Positions 52,319-61,951 of a stretch of DNA of 64,000 nt are shown here, one piece after another (position 1 is the first letter of the stretch; every line of letters starts with the position of its first letter). The stretch comes from Streptomyces alanosinicus (GTDB lineage: Bacteria > Actinomycetota > Actinomycetes > Streptomycetales > Streptomycetaceae), in NCBI RefSeq assembly GCF_014650595.1, contig NZ_BMVG01000008.1, positions 1 through 64,000 of the forward strand, written 5' to 3'. The notes below the pieces were generated by a model, which was not told the origin of the DNA, did not search any database, and saw only the letters and a program-made list of their open reading frames with translations. A program made the position numbers and the translations under genes.

Positions 52319-53911
52319 TCAGCCGGGGCAGTTGGCCGCGTCCTCGGGAAGGCGTCCGCCGACGAGGTAGGCGTCGACGACGCGATCCGTGCACGCGGAC
52401 GGGGTCTGCGAGGCGTACGCCCCATGCCCCTGGCCGGTCCGCACCAGCAGTGAGCTGTGCGCCAACTGCCGGTGCACGGCCCGGGCGTTCTCCAGCGGGG
52501 TCTGCGGGTCATCGGTGTACGACACCAGCAGCACCGGCGGCGCGGTCCGCGCCGTGATCGGCTCGGTCTTCCCGGTCGCGGCGACGGGCCAGGTCGCGCA
52601 GTCGAGCATCTGCCAAGCGAAGCCACGTCCGAACAGGGGCGACTTCCTGGCGAACTCATCGGCCGTGTCGAGCATCTCCCGCGGGGACGTCGGCGCGCCG
52701 CGGGAGTCCAGGCACAGGACGGCCGCGTTGCCCATGGCTTCGGTCCGCTCCTGTTTCTCCTGCTGCGGCGTCGTCTCGTCCGCGCCGCCCGTACCGTCCT
52801 CACCGGCCCCCGCGGCGCCTTCCTCGTCCATGCGGTCGAAGGCACCGGCGTCACCGTGCGTGGCGGCCACCAGGGCATCGGTCAGCGGTCTCCAGTTCTC
52901 CTGGCGGGTCGCCGTACGCAGGTGTGCGGAGACGGTGGAATCGGTCAGCCGTCGGCCCTCGGGGCCCGTCAGCGGCGAGCGCTCCAGATCCGCGACAAGG
53001 CCGGTGATCCGCTGGATGACGTCCTCGGGTGTGGCTCCCAGGCGCAGATCGCCCTGGGCGACGAGATGGCCGGCATAGCGACGCAGCGCCTCCTCGGCGG
53101 TCCTGACGTCGAGGAGGGCGACCTGCCGCATGTCGCGGGCCGGGTTGACGACACCGTCGAGAACCATGCGACCGACCTTGTCGGGGAACAGCTTCATGTA
53201 CTGCTGGCCGAGGAACGTGCCGTACGAGATGCCCGTGTAGTTGAGCCTGCGGTCCCCCAGAACGCTGCGCAGGACGTCCAGGTCGCGTGCGACGCTCACG
53301 CTGTCCATGTGCGCGAGGACCATGCCGCTGCCCTTCTGGCAGGACCGGGCGAGGCCACGGGCCGCGGCGAAGGCCTTCTCCGCCTCCGCGACGGTCCGGG
53401 GTGTGTCTTCGGGCTCCTGCGGCGCCCCGTCGGGGCATTCGATGGGCGAGGAGGCGCCCAGACCACGCGGGTCGAAGCCGACCAGGTCGTAGCGGGCGCG
53501 CGCCTCCTTGCCGGCCTGCCAGCTGCCTTCGGCCACGTCCACGGCGCCCGGGGCACCGGGGCCGCCGGGGTTGTAGAGCAGTGAGCCGAGCCTGCGGCCG
53601 TGGTCCTGTGCCTTGACCCGGGACACCCGCAGCTTGAGGGTGTCCGTGCCGGGGGCCGCGTAGTCGACGGGCACCTCGACCCAGCCGCACTCCGCACCGG
53701 CGACCGGCTCGGACGTGATGCCCTGGCAGCCCGCCCAGTCGATCTTCTGCTGGGTGAAGCGGGCGGGCAGCCGCGGCAGGGACGTGCCCCGGGTGCCGTC
53801 CTCGCGCCGCGGGTCGGCGCCACGTTCGGCGGAACACGCCGTCACCATCAGGGTGGCAACGGCGAGGACGCCGGCGGTTCGGGGCAGGGACATCCCTCGC
53901 GGCATGCGCAT
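52319..53911 (-). CDS. Exported S33-family tripeptidyl aminopeptidase-like hydrolase
   Basis: 530 residues from ATG 53911. Signal peptide with lipobox-like LMVTACS near residue 26, so probably a lipoprotein. Alpha/beta hydrolase core: SLLYNPGGPGAPG oxyanion loop, DLVGFDPRGLGASSP, nucleophile elbow YTGISYGTFLG, and a C-terminal TAP-like domain with LLVSYTDDPQTPLENA and the catalytic His in GQGHGAYAS. It resembles SlpD/SlpE peptidases of streptomycetes, which release short peptides from protein amino ends. An acidic, Gly-rich insertion (EEGAAGAGEDGTGGADE, about 370-386) is unusual. ATG 53953 is an upstream alternative without a better ribosome site. Confidence 0.87.
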   Translation of the reverse strand: MRMPRGMSLPRTAGVLAVATLMVTACSAERGADPRREDGTRGTSLPRLPARFTQQKIDWAGCQGITSEPVAGAECGWVEVPVDYAAPGTDTLKLRVSRVKAQDHGRRLGSLLYNPGGPGAPGAVDVAEGSWQAGKEARARYDLVGFDPRGLGASSPIECPDGAPQEPEDTPRTVAEAEKAFAAARGLARSCQKGSGMVLAHMDSVSVARDLDVLRSVLGDRRLNYTGISYGTFLGQQYMKLFPDKVGRMVLDGVVNPARDMRQVALLDVRTAEEALRRYAGHLVAQGDLRLGATPEDVIQRITGLVADLERSPLTGPEGRRLTDSTVSAHLRTATRQENWRPLTDALVAATHGDAGAFDRMDEEGAAGAGEDGTGGADETTPQQEKQERTEAMGNAAVLCLDSRGAPTSPREMLDTADEFARKSPLFGRGFAWQMLDCATWPVAATGKTEPITARTAPPVLLVSYTDDPQTPLENARAVHRQLAHSSLLVRTGQGHGAYASQTPSACTDRVVDAYLVGGRLPEDAANCPG

Positions 53912-54127
53912 CGTCGTTCTCGCTCTCTCGTCCCCCGAGAAATGCGCCGTCACGGCCGGGGAACCCGGGGCACCGCCACTGTCACCCGCGGAGTCGGCGA
54001 CCGGATCCCACCGGGGTCACACCGGCCCGGCGGTCCCGTGACAGCCCGTCGCCCTCCACCGCTCAGCTCGGTAACACCGCAGGTCGGAGCGCGCGCCCTG
54101 GGTCCTCCTGCCGATGACCGCAGTCCG

Positions 54128-55663
54128 CTATCCCTTGAGGCGGACTCCGTTGACCGCGTTGTCGAAGACCGGCCGGTACTGGCTCCACTGATCGTTGGGC
54201 GCGGAGAGGTAGATCACGTACTGGGTGCCGTCGGCGCCGCTGAAGGACAGCTCGACCGCCCGGTATTTCCGCACCCTGCCCTGGAACGTGAACTCCCAGT
54301 ACCCCGCGGGCCGCCCCCGGAACGTCGTCCGGTCCATCCTGACCCGTTCATAGCCCGGGTTGTCGCGACGCGTCTGGGCCTCTTCGGTGTCCCGCCAGTG
54401 CCGGACCGGGTCGTCGCCCGCGAACTGGACGACGTTGATCCGCAGACCGGCCAGCCCCGAGATGTAGCCGACCTCCCCGCCGGGCATGTCCTTGTACTTC
54501 CAGCCGTCCGCCACGGGGACGGAGATGCCCTGGGCCGCCTGTTCGAGGCGGTACCCGTGGGGCAGCGGTGGCACCGAGGACGAGGAGGCACTCGGGCTCG
54601 CCGGGCCGCTCGATGTGCCGGCCCCGGACGCACCGCCCGACGCGGCGTCACCACGCCCGAGCCAGAGCGCTCCGCCCGCCGCCGTGGCGGCCACCAGCAC
54701 GGCCGGGACGATCAGCAGGGCTCTACGGCGGCCACGCCTACCGCCGGGCGCAGAGGCCGGAGCCGGTGCCGGAGCGGGAGGCGTGGGGCTGTCGACACGC
54801 GTCTCCCTGCGCGTCGCCGTGTCAGAGGGGGCCGCCGTGTGCTGTGCGGCCGCGCTGCCCAGGAGGCGCTCGGCCTCCTCGGCGTCCATGCGCCGGCCGG
54901 GTTCCTTCAGCAGCAGGCGCTCGATCACCGGGGTGAGGTGCCCGGCGTTGCTCGCGGGCGGGCACTCCTCCGTGGCGATGGCGTACGCCGTCTCGATCGG
55001 AGTGTCCCGCTGGAACGGCGTGGACCCCTGGACCGCCTGGAACAGGGTCGCGCCGAGGGCCCACAGGTCGGACGCGGGGCCGGGCTCGGCGATCCCGGTC
55101 CGCAGGCGCTCCGGTGCGAGGTAGTGGATCGAGCCGACCAGTTCGCCGGTCTTGGTCAGTGACGGCGTTCCCGGCTCCACGGCGATACCGAAGTCGGTGA
55201 GGACGATCCGTCCGTCGTCCCCGAGGAGGACATTGGCGGGCTTGATGTCCCGGTGCACCACTCCCACCTGGTGCGCGGCGCGCAACGCGGCGGCCATGGC
55301 GCGGCCGATGCGGGCCGCCTCGGCGGGCGGCAGCGTGCCCTGCCGCTTGAGGACGTCACTCAAGGTGAGCGAGGGTATGTACTCCATGACGATGCACGGC
55401 AGCCCCTCGTCATCGACGACGTCGTGGACCACGATCACATGGGGGTGGGTGATCCGGGCGGCGCTGCGGGCCTCCCGGCGGGTGCGCTCGTGGAGCCGCT
55501 GGACCTCGTCGTCGTGCAGATGCAGCGGGACGTGCAGTTTCTTCACCGCCACGTGTCGGCCGAGCAGTTCGTCCTCGGCCCGCCACACGGTACCCATTCC
55601 GCCGCGGCCCACACGCTCCACCAACCGGTATCGGTTGGCTATGAGCCGCCCCAGATCCGACAC
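54128..55663 (-). CDS. Eukaryote-type Ser/Thr protein kinase, membrane-anchored
   Basis: 511 residues from GTG 55663, preceded by GGGAGGTGCC. Kinase domain about 12-265: G-loop VGRGGMGTVW, VAVKKL Lys, HRDIKPAN catalytic loop, LTDFGIAVEPG and HYLAPERLR all intact. A Pro/Ala linker, one helix at about 335-355 (LLIVPAVLVAATAAGGALWL), then an exported domain (about 390-511) with YRLEQAAQGISVPVADGW and WEFTFQGRVRKYRAVE. The exported domain is shared with many streptomycete kinases and may sense an envelope ligand. Compare the dead kinase at 33890. Confidence 0.92.
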   Translation of the reverse strand: MSDLGRLIANRYRLVERVGRGGMGTVWRAEDELLGRHVAVKKLHVPLHLHDDEVQRLHERTRREARSAARITHPHVIVVHDVVDDEGLPCIVMEYIPSLTLSDVLKRQGTLPPAEAARIGRAMAAALRAAHQVGVVHRDIKPANVLLGDDGRIVLTDFGIAVEPGTPSLTKTGELVGSIHYLAPERLRTGIAEPGPASDLWALGATLFQAVQGSTPFQRDTPIETAYAIATEECPPASNAGHLTPVIERLLLKEPGRRMDAEEAERLLGSAAAQHTAAPSDTATRRETRVDSPTPPAPAPAPASAPGGRRGRRRALLIVPAVLVAATAAGGALWLGRGDAASGGASGAGTSSGPASPSASSSSVPPLPHGYRLEQAAQGISVPVADGWKYKDMPGGEVGYISGLAGLRINVVQFAGDDPVRHWRDTEEAQTRRDNPGYERVRMDRTTFRGRPAGYWEFTFQGRVRKYRAVELSFSGADGTQYVIYLSAPNDQWSQYRPVFDNAVNGVRLKG

Positions 55664-55969
55664 CGTGGCACCTCCCCCTCCTCGCACGCCTCAGCATGCA
55701 CAACATTTGCGGAAGCACCCTAACGCGAACTGGACACGCTACGCGTGACCCGTCCACCCAGGGCATTCCCGAACGTGCTGACGAGCGAGCGGCGGCAACG
55801 CACACATACCGCCGGGTTTGCAATCGGCGACCGTCCGCACCGGTGGGAGTCTCCGCGTCGCCGCCGGGAATCGAGGCGCGGTCACCGGGCATGGGCGCCG
55901 CCCTCCGTAACACCGTCGAGGCGGCCGTAACACCTGGTCGAGGCGGCACCGCGTCGGCCGCAGGAGTCC
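55664..55969. other. Intergenic region between kinase and sigma-like gene
   Basis: Divergent promoter region of 306 bp. 55690-55820 is richer in A/T (CATGCACAACATTTGCGG...). No gene is supported; short frames on both strands look like shadows. Confidence 0.4.
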
Positions 55970-56987
55970 GTGGACGTCGACACGGCCCTGTCCTCGCCCG
56001 ATCTGCCCGATGAGGCACTCATCGCGGGGCTGCGTCTGCCGGCCACGTCAAGGCGGGATGACCAAGGACCACGCGATCCCAGAGCCCGCAGGAAACAGAT
56101 CGCGGCGGCCGCGATCGAACTCCGCTGGCGCCGTCTCCCGGCCATGCTCGACTACGCCGCTCTCTTCGCGGCCGAGGCATCCGTACGCGACCTGGCGATC
56201 GAGGCGCTCCAGCGCACCGTGCTCGACATCCGCACCGCGCCGGCCACGGATCTTCCGCCGCTCCAGCATCCGCTCCTCATGGTCGAGCGGACTGCCCGAG
56301 CATGGGCCGGCGCACCCAGGCGGTCCTGTGGCACACCGTCGTACAGCGGGACGACGTCCTCACCGCGGGGCGGTCCCTCGGTGTACCTCCCAGCAGAGTT
56401 CCCCGCCTGCGACGCAGTGCCCTCGAAGCGCTCCGTCACGCCTGTCTGTACCTCCACTGTCTGTACCTCCACGCCGAGCGGTCCGCCGGCGAGCACTGCC
56501 GTGCTTTCGGCGCCCTCCTGGAAGCCGCGACCCGCGGCGGGGGCGCGTACCCGAGTGTCGATCTCGACCGGCATCTGGCCGACTGCCGGGAGTGCTCCCG
56601 CTCCCACGCCGAGCGACCGCCATGAACCGACGGCCCGGCGCGGTACTGGCCGAGGCCCTGCTCCCCTGGGGCGGCACCGCGTTCGCCGCCGCCAGAAGGA
56701 GGCCCGGCACCCGCGCTTCCACGGCCGCCGCAGCCGCGGGGTCCGGGGTGCCGTCGCGCCCCGCCGGCCACGCCCGGCCGCGTACGGCACAGACACCGGG
56801 TCTGTTGCCCTGGCTGCGTCCGCTCGCCCGCGCGTGCCCGGCGGTGAGCGTCGCCGCGGCCGCGGGACTCCTCGCGGCGGCCGCCCTCGTCATCCAGCTG
56901 CCCGTGATCGGCCATGGCACCGGCACCGCCGGTCCCACGCCCACCGCAGGCAGCGTCCGGTCCGCGTGCGACAGCGAAAGGAGATGA
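55970..56987 (+). pseudogene. Sigma-factor-like/zinc-finger/membrane protein split over three frames
   Basis: GTG 55970 (after CAGGAG) opens VDVDTALSSPDLPDEALIA..., then YAALFAAEASVRDLAIEALQRTV and HPLLMVERTARAWAG, to about 56300. A second frame from 56302 carries RRTQAVLWHTVVQRDDVLTAG, VPRLRRSALEALRHACL and the zinc-finger-like DLDRHLADCRECSRSHAE, stopping at 56625. A third frame from ATG 56622 (ATGA overlap) carries LPWGGTAFAAARRRP and a membrane helix AVSVAAAAGLLAAAALVI. In relatives I recall, these parts form one protein of sigma-like helices, a zinc-binding segment and a membrane part. The first break looks like an indel; the second could be real translational coupling. Confidence 0.55.
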
Positions 56988-57101
56988 CGGGCCCCCTACA
57001 GCAGTGGCCGGAAGTGACTGCACCCAGGAATGCGGGCGTCGATCCGGGCCGAGCAAGCCCTTCCCCCGGCCCAAGGAGCCGGGCGCTCCCGCCGTGCCCC
57101 T

Positions 57102-57542
57102 ATGATCATGCGCATGTCGGCCCTCCGTGAACGTTCCGCTCTCAGTCAACTGGCCCCCGGCGAGCAGCTCCTGTTGTATGCCTCCGTCGTGCCCGCCAAG
57201 AGCGCCAAAGGCATCGGCGGCGGTGTCGGCGGGGCCATCGCCAACCAGTTCGTCAGCCATATCGGCGCGGAGTCCAGCCGGGCCGGCAGCATCGCCGCGG
57301 GGATGCCGAGCACCTCGGGCGCGCTGCTGCTCCGCGTGACCGACCAGCGTGTCGGGCTGGTCAAGCCCCTGGACGGCACCCCGGTGTGGGAGGTGCCGCG
57401 GCCCTGGGTGGCCCGGGTCGAGCGCCGGCCCCGCCTGCAGCTGATGGCCCGCTTCCGGCTGCACTACGCCGACGGCTCCTGGCACGCGTTCCTCACCATG
57501 CGGCGCCGTACGATCGAGCAGTTCCGCTCGCTCATCGGCTGA
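57102..57542 (+). CDS. Conserved hypothetical protein, PH-like
   Basis: 146 residues from ATG 57102 (57108 and 57114 are in-frame alternatives). LSQLAPGEQLLLYASV and the strands LLLRVTDQRVGLVK, VWEVPRPWVARVERRP, FRLHYADGSWHAFLTM are typical of bacterial PH-like small proteins. A Gly-rich hydrophobic insert (KGIGGGVGGAIANQFVSHIG) interrupts it. No function can be assigned. The 3' end overlaps the convergent winged-helix gene by 11 bp. Confidence 0.65.
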   Translation: MIMRMSALRERSALSQLAPGEQLLLYASVVPAKSAKGIGGGVGGAIANQFVSHIGAESSRAGSIAAGMPSTSGALLLRVTDQRVGLVKPLDGTPVWEVPRPWVARVERRPRLQLMARFRLHYADGSWHAFLTMRRRTIEQFRSLIG

Positions 57543-58773
57543 CCTCGCGCCGGGGTCGGCCGGCGAGGCCGCGTTCGAGGGGAGTGCGGTAGCAGGGGGT
57601 GACACGGGTGCCGTCGAGGAACGTGAGGAGGCGCTGGATCTCGGCCTCGATGGCGGCGCGTGCCTGACGGCCGGGGTCGGTCAGCAGGTGGTGGTTGATG
57701 TGCCCCTGCGCGTGCTGGGCCCAGGTGCCGATGACACGGCCGTTCCACCAGATGGTGGGGCCGATGTTGCCGTTGCGGTCGAAGAGGGCCTTGGTGTGGT
57801 CCGGGTCGAGGTACCAGTCGCGGTGTCGCCAGCCCATGGGGGTGGGGTCCAGGCTGGGCAGCAGGGCCACCGCGGGCTCGGGACCCGCATTGTCCTCGGA
57901 GGCGTCGAAATGCCCGAGGCGCTCCAGGCTCGCGAGGTCCTCGGGCAGGAGATAGCCCGTACCCTCGTCGAGTTCCACGGCCTGCGCGCCCGTGGCCGCG
58001 ATGGCCTTGCGGGTGTCGGAGACGGTCCACCCCGTCCACCACTTCATGTCCTCGGCCGTCACCGGGCCGAACGCGCCGATGTAGTGACGGGCGAGCATGG
58101 TCTTCGCCTCCGCTTCGGGGATACGCGGCAGGGGGCGGGCGGGGGCCCAGCGGAACTGGGCGGAGGTCCAGGAGCCGTTCGGCCGGGTCCGGCGGATACG
58201 TCCCTGCGCCGCCAGCAGCCCCAGGACGGATGTGCCGGCGCGCTGCCGGGACTCGTATGGCTTGCCGCGGGAGATGACGATCTGCTCGCGCAAGTCGGGT
58301 ATGTCGACGGCGAGTTGAGCGGCGGTGGCGCCACCGCGCGCGGCCAGGGCCGCCAGAACGGCCTGCTCCACCAGGACGCGGCGGCGCTCGTCCCAGCCGA
58401 AGGCCTCGCTCAACTGAGCCACGGCCTGGGCACGGTGGGTGTCTCGGGTGGTGGCGGACTGGACCGCCGGGGCGAGCGGGGCGGGGACGACGAACATGGT
58501 GCGGCGCATACAGCGGATCCGCTCCAGTCCGGGAACCCCGTCCGGGGCGTGGTAGAGCGAGTGGTCGATGGCGGCCGCCGTGGGGGCATGCATACGGGCC
58601 GCGGCGGACAGATAGACGGTTGCGGGGTCGGTGGCGTGCAGACCGACCAGCGCGTCGACGACCGCCCCGGCCGTGTCCTTGCGCGCACGAGGTGCCAGAA
58701 GGTGACGGAGGACGAGGCGGGCGCGGCGCTGAGCGGCGGTGACGCGCGGCAGTACGGTCGTTCCAGCGGTCAT
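57532..58773 (-). CDS. Winged-helix DNA-binding protein of the HTH_42/AlkZ superfamily
   Basis: 413 residues. Superfamily pattern: VTAAQRRARLVLRHLLAP, VVDALVGLHATDPATVYLSAAAR, RCMRRTMFVVP, and late PSLDPTPMGWRHRDWYLD. AlkZ DNA glycosylases use a QxQ motif at the position where this protein reads HATD (LHATDPATV), so it belongs to the widespread non-AlkZ branch with unknown activity. It starts 4 bp after the oxidoreductase stop, so the pair is one operon divergent from the WYL regulator. Confidence 0.82.
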   Translation of the reverse strand: MTAGTTVLPRVTAAQRRARLVLRHLLAPRARKDTAGAVVDALVGLHATDPATVYLSAAARMHAPTAAAIDHSLYHAPDGVPGLERIRCMRRTMFVVPAPLAPAVQSATTRDTHRAQAVAQLSEAFGWDERRRVLVEQAVLAALAARGGATAAQLAVDIPDLREQIVISRGKPYESRQRAGTSVLGLLAAQGRIRRTRPNGSWTSAQFRWAPARPLPRIPEAEAKTMLARHYIGAFGPVTAEDMKWWTGWTVSDTRKAIAATGAQAVELDEGTGYLLPEDLASLERLGHFDASEDNAGPEPAVALLPSLDPTPMGWRHRDWYLDPDHTKALFDRNGNIGPTIWWNGRVIGTWAQHAQGHINHHLLTDPGRQARAAIEAEIQRLLTFLDGTRVTPCYRTPLERGLAGRPRREVSR

Positions 58774-58777
58774 GGTG

Positions 58778-59497
58778 TCACCGGACGACCTTGATGCCGA
58801 AATGGCCGCCGAACCGCTGGCCCAGGCCGAAGCCGATGGCGGAGTGCAGGTGCGCGTACATCTCCATGCCGCGCGCGCTGACGAGTGGGCCGAGATCGAG
58901 GATGTCCGTCCAGCCGTAGGACGTGAGCAAGTCGACGGTCTGCCGCTTGGCGTCCTCGTGGTCACCGGCGACGAACATGGTGTGCTCCCCACCGCCGACG
59001 CTCTTGGGGTCGACGACGGTGCTCTGCTCCTGGGTGACGAAGGACTTCACGACCTTCGTCCGGGGCAGGGCACGCTGGATCCGCTCACCGAGGCTGTCGG
59101 TGTCCACCGGCTCCAGCTTCGGCATGATCCCCCACGGGGTCGGCCAGGGGTGCTCCGGCTCATGCCGATAGATGAACGGCACCGCGTAGTCGATCAGGGT
59201 CTTGCCGGCGAGCTGGTCGGCGATGGCGGACAGCGCCCGGACGGCGTTGTGGCCGTCGATGCCGTTGATGACCACGCCGTCGGAGGCGGCCGCGGCGTCA
59301 CCGAACGTGTGCAGCTGCGCACCGGGGTGTTCGGCGAGGAATCCCGCGAGGGGCGGGGTGCCCATCATGTCGGGTTCGGTACGGGCCAGTGTGACCGCCG
59401 GTTCGCGGGTGCCGACCAGCACTTCGTGACCGAGTTCGCCCAGCTTGGCGATGTGACAGCGGGCACCGCCGCCGGTACCGAGAACAGCGATCTTCAT
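58778..59497 (-). CDS. NADP/F420-type dinucleotide-binding oxidoreductase
   Basis: 239 residues from ATG 59497, with GGGAGGTTTCC in front. Rossmann motif KIAVLGTGGGARCHIAKLGELGHEVLVGTR matches NADPH:F420 reductase-like proteins (G-T-G-x-x-G region partly altered). FGDAAAASDGVVINGI and KTLIDYAVPF follow the family. Likely reduces or oxidises an unknown substrate or cofactor. First gene of a two-gene operon; the divergent WYL gene and a palindrome suggest control by that regulator. Confidence 0.82.
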   Translation of the reverse strand: MKIAVLGTGGGARCHIAKLGELGHEVLVGTREPAVTLARTEPDMMGTPPLAGFLAEHPGAQLHTFGDAAAASDGVVINGIDGHNAVRALSAIADQLAGKTLIDYAVPFIYRHEPEHPWPTPWGIMPKLEPVDTDSLGERIQRALPRTKVVKSFVTQEQSTVVDPKSVGGGEHTMFVAGDHEDAKRQTVDLLTSYGWTDILDLGPLVSARGMEMYAHLHSAIGFGLGQRFGGHFGIKVVR

Positions 59498-59550
59498 GAG
59501 GAAACCTCCCGTTTTGCTCCGTGCGGACAGGTCCACCGTAGGGTCATTTC

Positions 59551-59567
59551 AGGACAGGTCCTGTCCT
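59551..59567. promoter_or_regulatory. 17-bp palindrome between oxidoreductase and WYL regulator
   Basis: AGGACAGG-T-CCTGTCCT: perfect 8-bp arms around one base, 15 bp before the WYL start and 54 bp before the oxidoreductase start. Position fits control of both divergent promoters by the WYL protein. Confidence 0.85.
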
Positions 59568-59581
59568 TTGACCACGGCATC

Positions 59582-60553
59582 ATGGAATTCATGACGAGCG
59601 ACATGACCGCCCGGATGCTGCGGCTGCTGTCCTTGCTGCAGACCCGCCGTGAGTGGGCCGGCGCCGATCTCGCGGAACGTCTCGACGTCACCGTCCGCAC
59701 CGTCCGCCGCGACATCGACCGGCTGCGCGAACTGGGCTATCCCGTCGCCAGTGCCCGCGGGCACGCCGGCGGCTACCGCCTCACCTCGGGCAGCGACCTG
59801 CCGCCGCTCCTCCTCGACGACGAGGAGGCCATCGCCATCGCCGTCGCCCTGCGCACCACGGCCGGCGGTCTGGCCCGGATCGAGGAGAGCGCCCTGCGCG
59901 CCCTGGCCAAGCTGGAGCAGGTCCTTCCCCAGCGGCTGCGCGTACAGGTCGCCGCCCTTCAGACCTCCCTCGCCGGCATCACCTGGGAAGAGCGGGGGCC
60001 GCGTGTCGACCCGGCGCTCCTGGCCGGACTCGCCGTCGCCTGCCGTGACCACGAGATCGTCACCTTCGGCTACACCACCCGCCATGGCACCGCCGGCGCA
60101 CGCCGGGCCGAGCCCTGTCATCTGGTCGATTCCGGTGGCCTGTGGTATCTCCTGGCGCACGAGCTCGACAAGGAGGACTGGCGTCTGTTCCGTCTCGACC
60201 GCATCAGCGACGTCACGCCCACCGGGCGCCGTGTCGCGCCCCGTCCCGTGCCCGGCGACGATCCCACCGCCTTCGTCGCCGCCCGGCTCTCCGCCGCACC
60301 GACCCGCTATCGCGCCGTCGCCACCGTCCACGCCTCGGCGGACCACGTGCGCACCCACAGCCGCGGCCTGGCTACCCGCCTCCAGCCCATCGACGCCCGC
60401 AGCTGCCGCGTCGATGCCTCCGACGACCATCTGCCCCGCATCGCCCAGACCCTGGCCGGCCTCGACACCGACTACACCCTCGACGCCGACCCGGACGTCC
60501 TCGCCCATCTCCGCACCGCCGCGCACCGCGCCCTGCGCGCCACGGGCACCTGA
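59582..60553 (+). CDS. HTH-WYL (YafY-type) transcriptional regulator
   Basis: 323 residues from ATG 59582 (ATG 59591 is also in frame). HTH_11 at about 8-60: ARMLRLLSLLQTRREW, LAERLDVTVRTVRRDIDRLRELG. The middle linker LPPLLLDDEEAIAIAVALRT is typical. WYL domain at about 150-225: EIVTFGYTTRHG...EPCHLVDSGGLWYLLAHE, where GLWYL is the WYL-like signature, and WRLFRLDRISDV. Predicted to control the divergent oxidoreductase/winged-helix operon through the palindrome at 59551-59567. Confidence 0.9.
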   Translation: MEFMTSDMTARMLRLLSLLQTRREWAGADLAERLDVTVRTVRRDIDRLRELGYPVASARGHAGGYRLTSGSDLPPLLLDDEEAIAIAVALRTTAGGLARIEESALRALAKLEQVLPQRLRVQVAALQTSLAGITWEERGPRVDPALLAGLAVACRDHEIVTFGYTTRHGTAGARRAEPCHLVDSGGLWYLLAHELDKEDWRLFRLDRISDVTPTGRRVAPRPVPGDDPTAFVAARLSAAPTRYRAVATVHASADHVRTHSRGLATRLQPIDARSCRVDASDDHLPRIAQTLAGLDTDYTLDADPDVLAHLRTAAHRALRATGT

Positions 60554-60589
60554 CCGGCAGGGCCACGCGCAACCGTGACGGCGGACGGC

Positions 60590-61951
60590 TCAGTCGGCGA
60601 GGGCGCCCATGGGGTCCCAGGCGGGGAGGACGATCGGCGGCTGGTCGAGGGCCGCTGCCAGCTCCGGCGGCAGCGCGCAACGCCGGACCGCGATCTCGAA
60701 GACATGCTCGCCGAACCATGAGTCGTTCATGGTCCAGAAGCCCTTGTCGGCCTTCTCCTCGCCCCAGCTGTTCTCCACCCGCCAGCGGCGCGGGCTGCCG
60801 TCCACCACATCGACGCCCGTGAACAGCATCGCGTGGGTCATCTGTGTGTCGTGGTACAGCAGCCGGGTGGCCTTGTCCATGGTGAAGGGGGCGTCGTACA
60901 CGGCCGCGTAGTCGAAGAGCGCGGCGTCCCAGACACCGGCGTCCGAGCGCATCATCTTGGTCACGTCGCAGCCGAACCACACCGGCTCACCGCCGACGAC
61001 CGATTCCATCGTCAGCCGTTTCAGCAGCTCCATCGGCACATTGAGATAGACCACCGGCGGAGCGTCCACGACATTGCCCAGGTACTCCACGGTGAAGGTA
61101 CGGCCGACCGGGCTGGATTCGCGCGGGTCGTGCACCAGACAGACGTACTCCTCCAGCGGGAGCTGCACATACGAGGCGGCGAACTCGGCCGGGGTGAGCC
61201 AGCCGTCGCGGTGGAACGTCTTGTCCTTGTCCTCCCACTGCCACAGGAAGCGCTGCGGAGGAGTGCCGAGGTGAATGCTCAGGACCCGGTGGACGGCGGC
61301 CAGCACCTCACGCTTGCGCTCCCGCTGCGCCGCGACTCCCTGGGCGGCCGCCTCGCGCAGGTCGTGGGCGCCCTGACGGAGGAGGGTCTTCAGGGACCGG
61401 TTCATCGCCCGGGTGGCGGAGGAACTGTCGGTCTCCGGCATGGCCGACTTGGGCACCAGGCCGTGCTTGGCGACCAGCGCCACGAACATGTTCCACTGCC
61501 CGCCGTCACCGATCGGGTCCGCCAGCAGATGTGCGACCGTACGGTCGTCCACATCCCGGTCCGAGGTTTCGATGACCGCTTCGAGGACGTGGTTCGCCCG
61601 CTCGAACTTGTCCCACCACAGCAGGTAGTTCTGGGAGAACTCGAAGTCCTTCAGGCCCAGTTGCCGCGCGGCGCCCACCCGGAGCAGGTTGAGCCCGGCG
61701 AACATCCAGCAGCGCCCGCTCTGCTTCTGGTTGGTGGCCTTCCAGTCGTCCAGGTGGTGGGAGACCGAGTGGTCGATGCCGGTGAGGATCCGGCGGTCGA
61801 GGGCCACCTCGTCCACCGGCGTCTGGGTGACGGCGTTCTGCATCAGCCGGTTCACCGGCCTGGCGGCGAACTCCTTCTCGAACACTTCGAGCTGATCTGG
61901 AGTCAGACTGCGATCCATGGCGGGGCCGGAGTCATCGTTTCCGAAAGTCAC
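60590..61951 (-). CDS. pepC: Aminopeptidase C / bleomycin hydrolase (C1B cysteine peptidase)
   Basis: 453 residues, the family's usual length. The catalytic triad is visible: Cys in NQKQSGRCWMFAGLN (about 80), His in MTHAMLFTGVD and Asn in WRVENSWGEE. DGGQWNMFVALVAKHGLVP also matches. The enzyme forms a hexameric, self-compartmentalised peptidase that trims amino ends and can inactivate bleomycin-like peptides. Monocistronic; ATG 61951. Confidence 0.93.
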   Translation of the reverse strand: MTFGNDDSGPAMDRSLTPDQLEVFEKEFAARPVNRLMQNAVTQTPVDEVALDRRILTGIDHSVSHHLDDWKATNQKQSGRCWMFAGLNLLRVGAARQLGLKDFEFSQNYLLWWDKFERANHVLEAVIETSDRDVDDRTVAHLLADPIGDGGQWNMFVALVAKHGLVPKSAMPETDSSSATRAMNRSLKTLLRQGAHDLREAAAQGVAAQRERKREVLAAVHRVLSIHLGTPPQRFLWQWEDKDKTFHRDGWLTPAEFAASYVQLPLEEYVCLVHDPRESSPVGRTFTVEYLGNVVDAPPVVYLNVPMELLKRLTMESVVGGEPVWFGCDVTKMMRSDAGVWDAALFDYAAVYDAPFTMDKATRLLYHDTQMTHAMLFTGVDVVDGSPRRWRVENSWGEEKADKGFWTMNDSWFGEHVFEIAVRRCALPPELAAALDQPPIVLPAWDPMGALAD

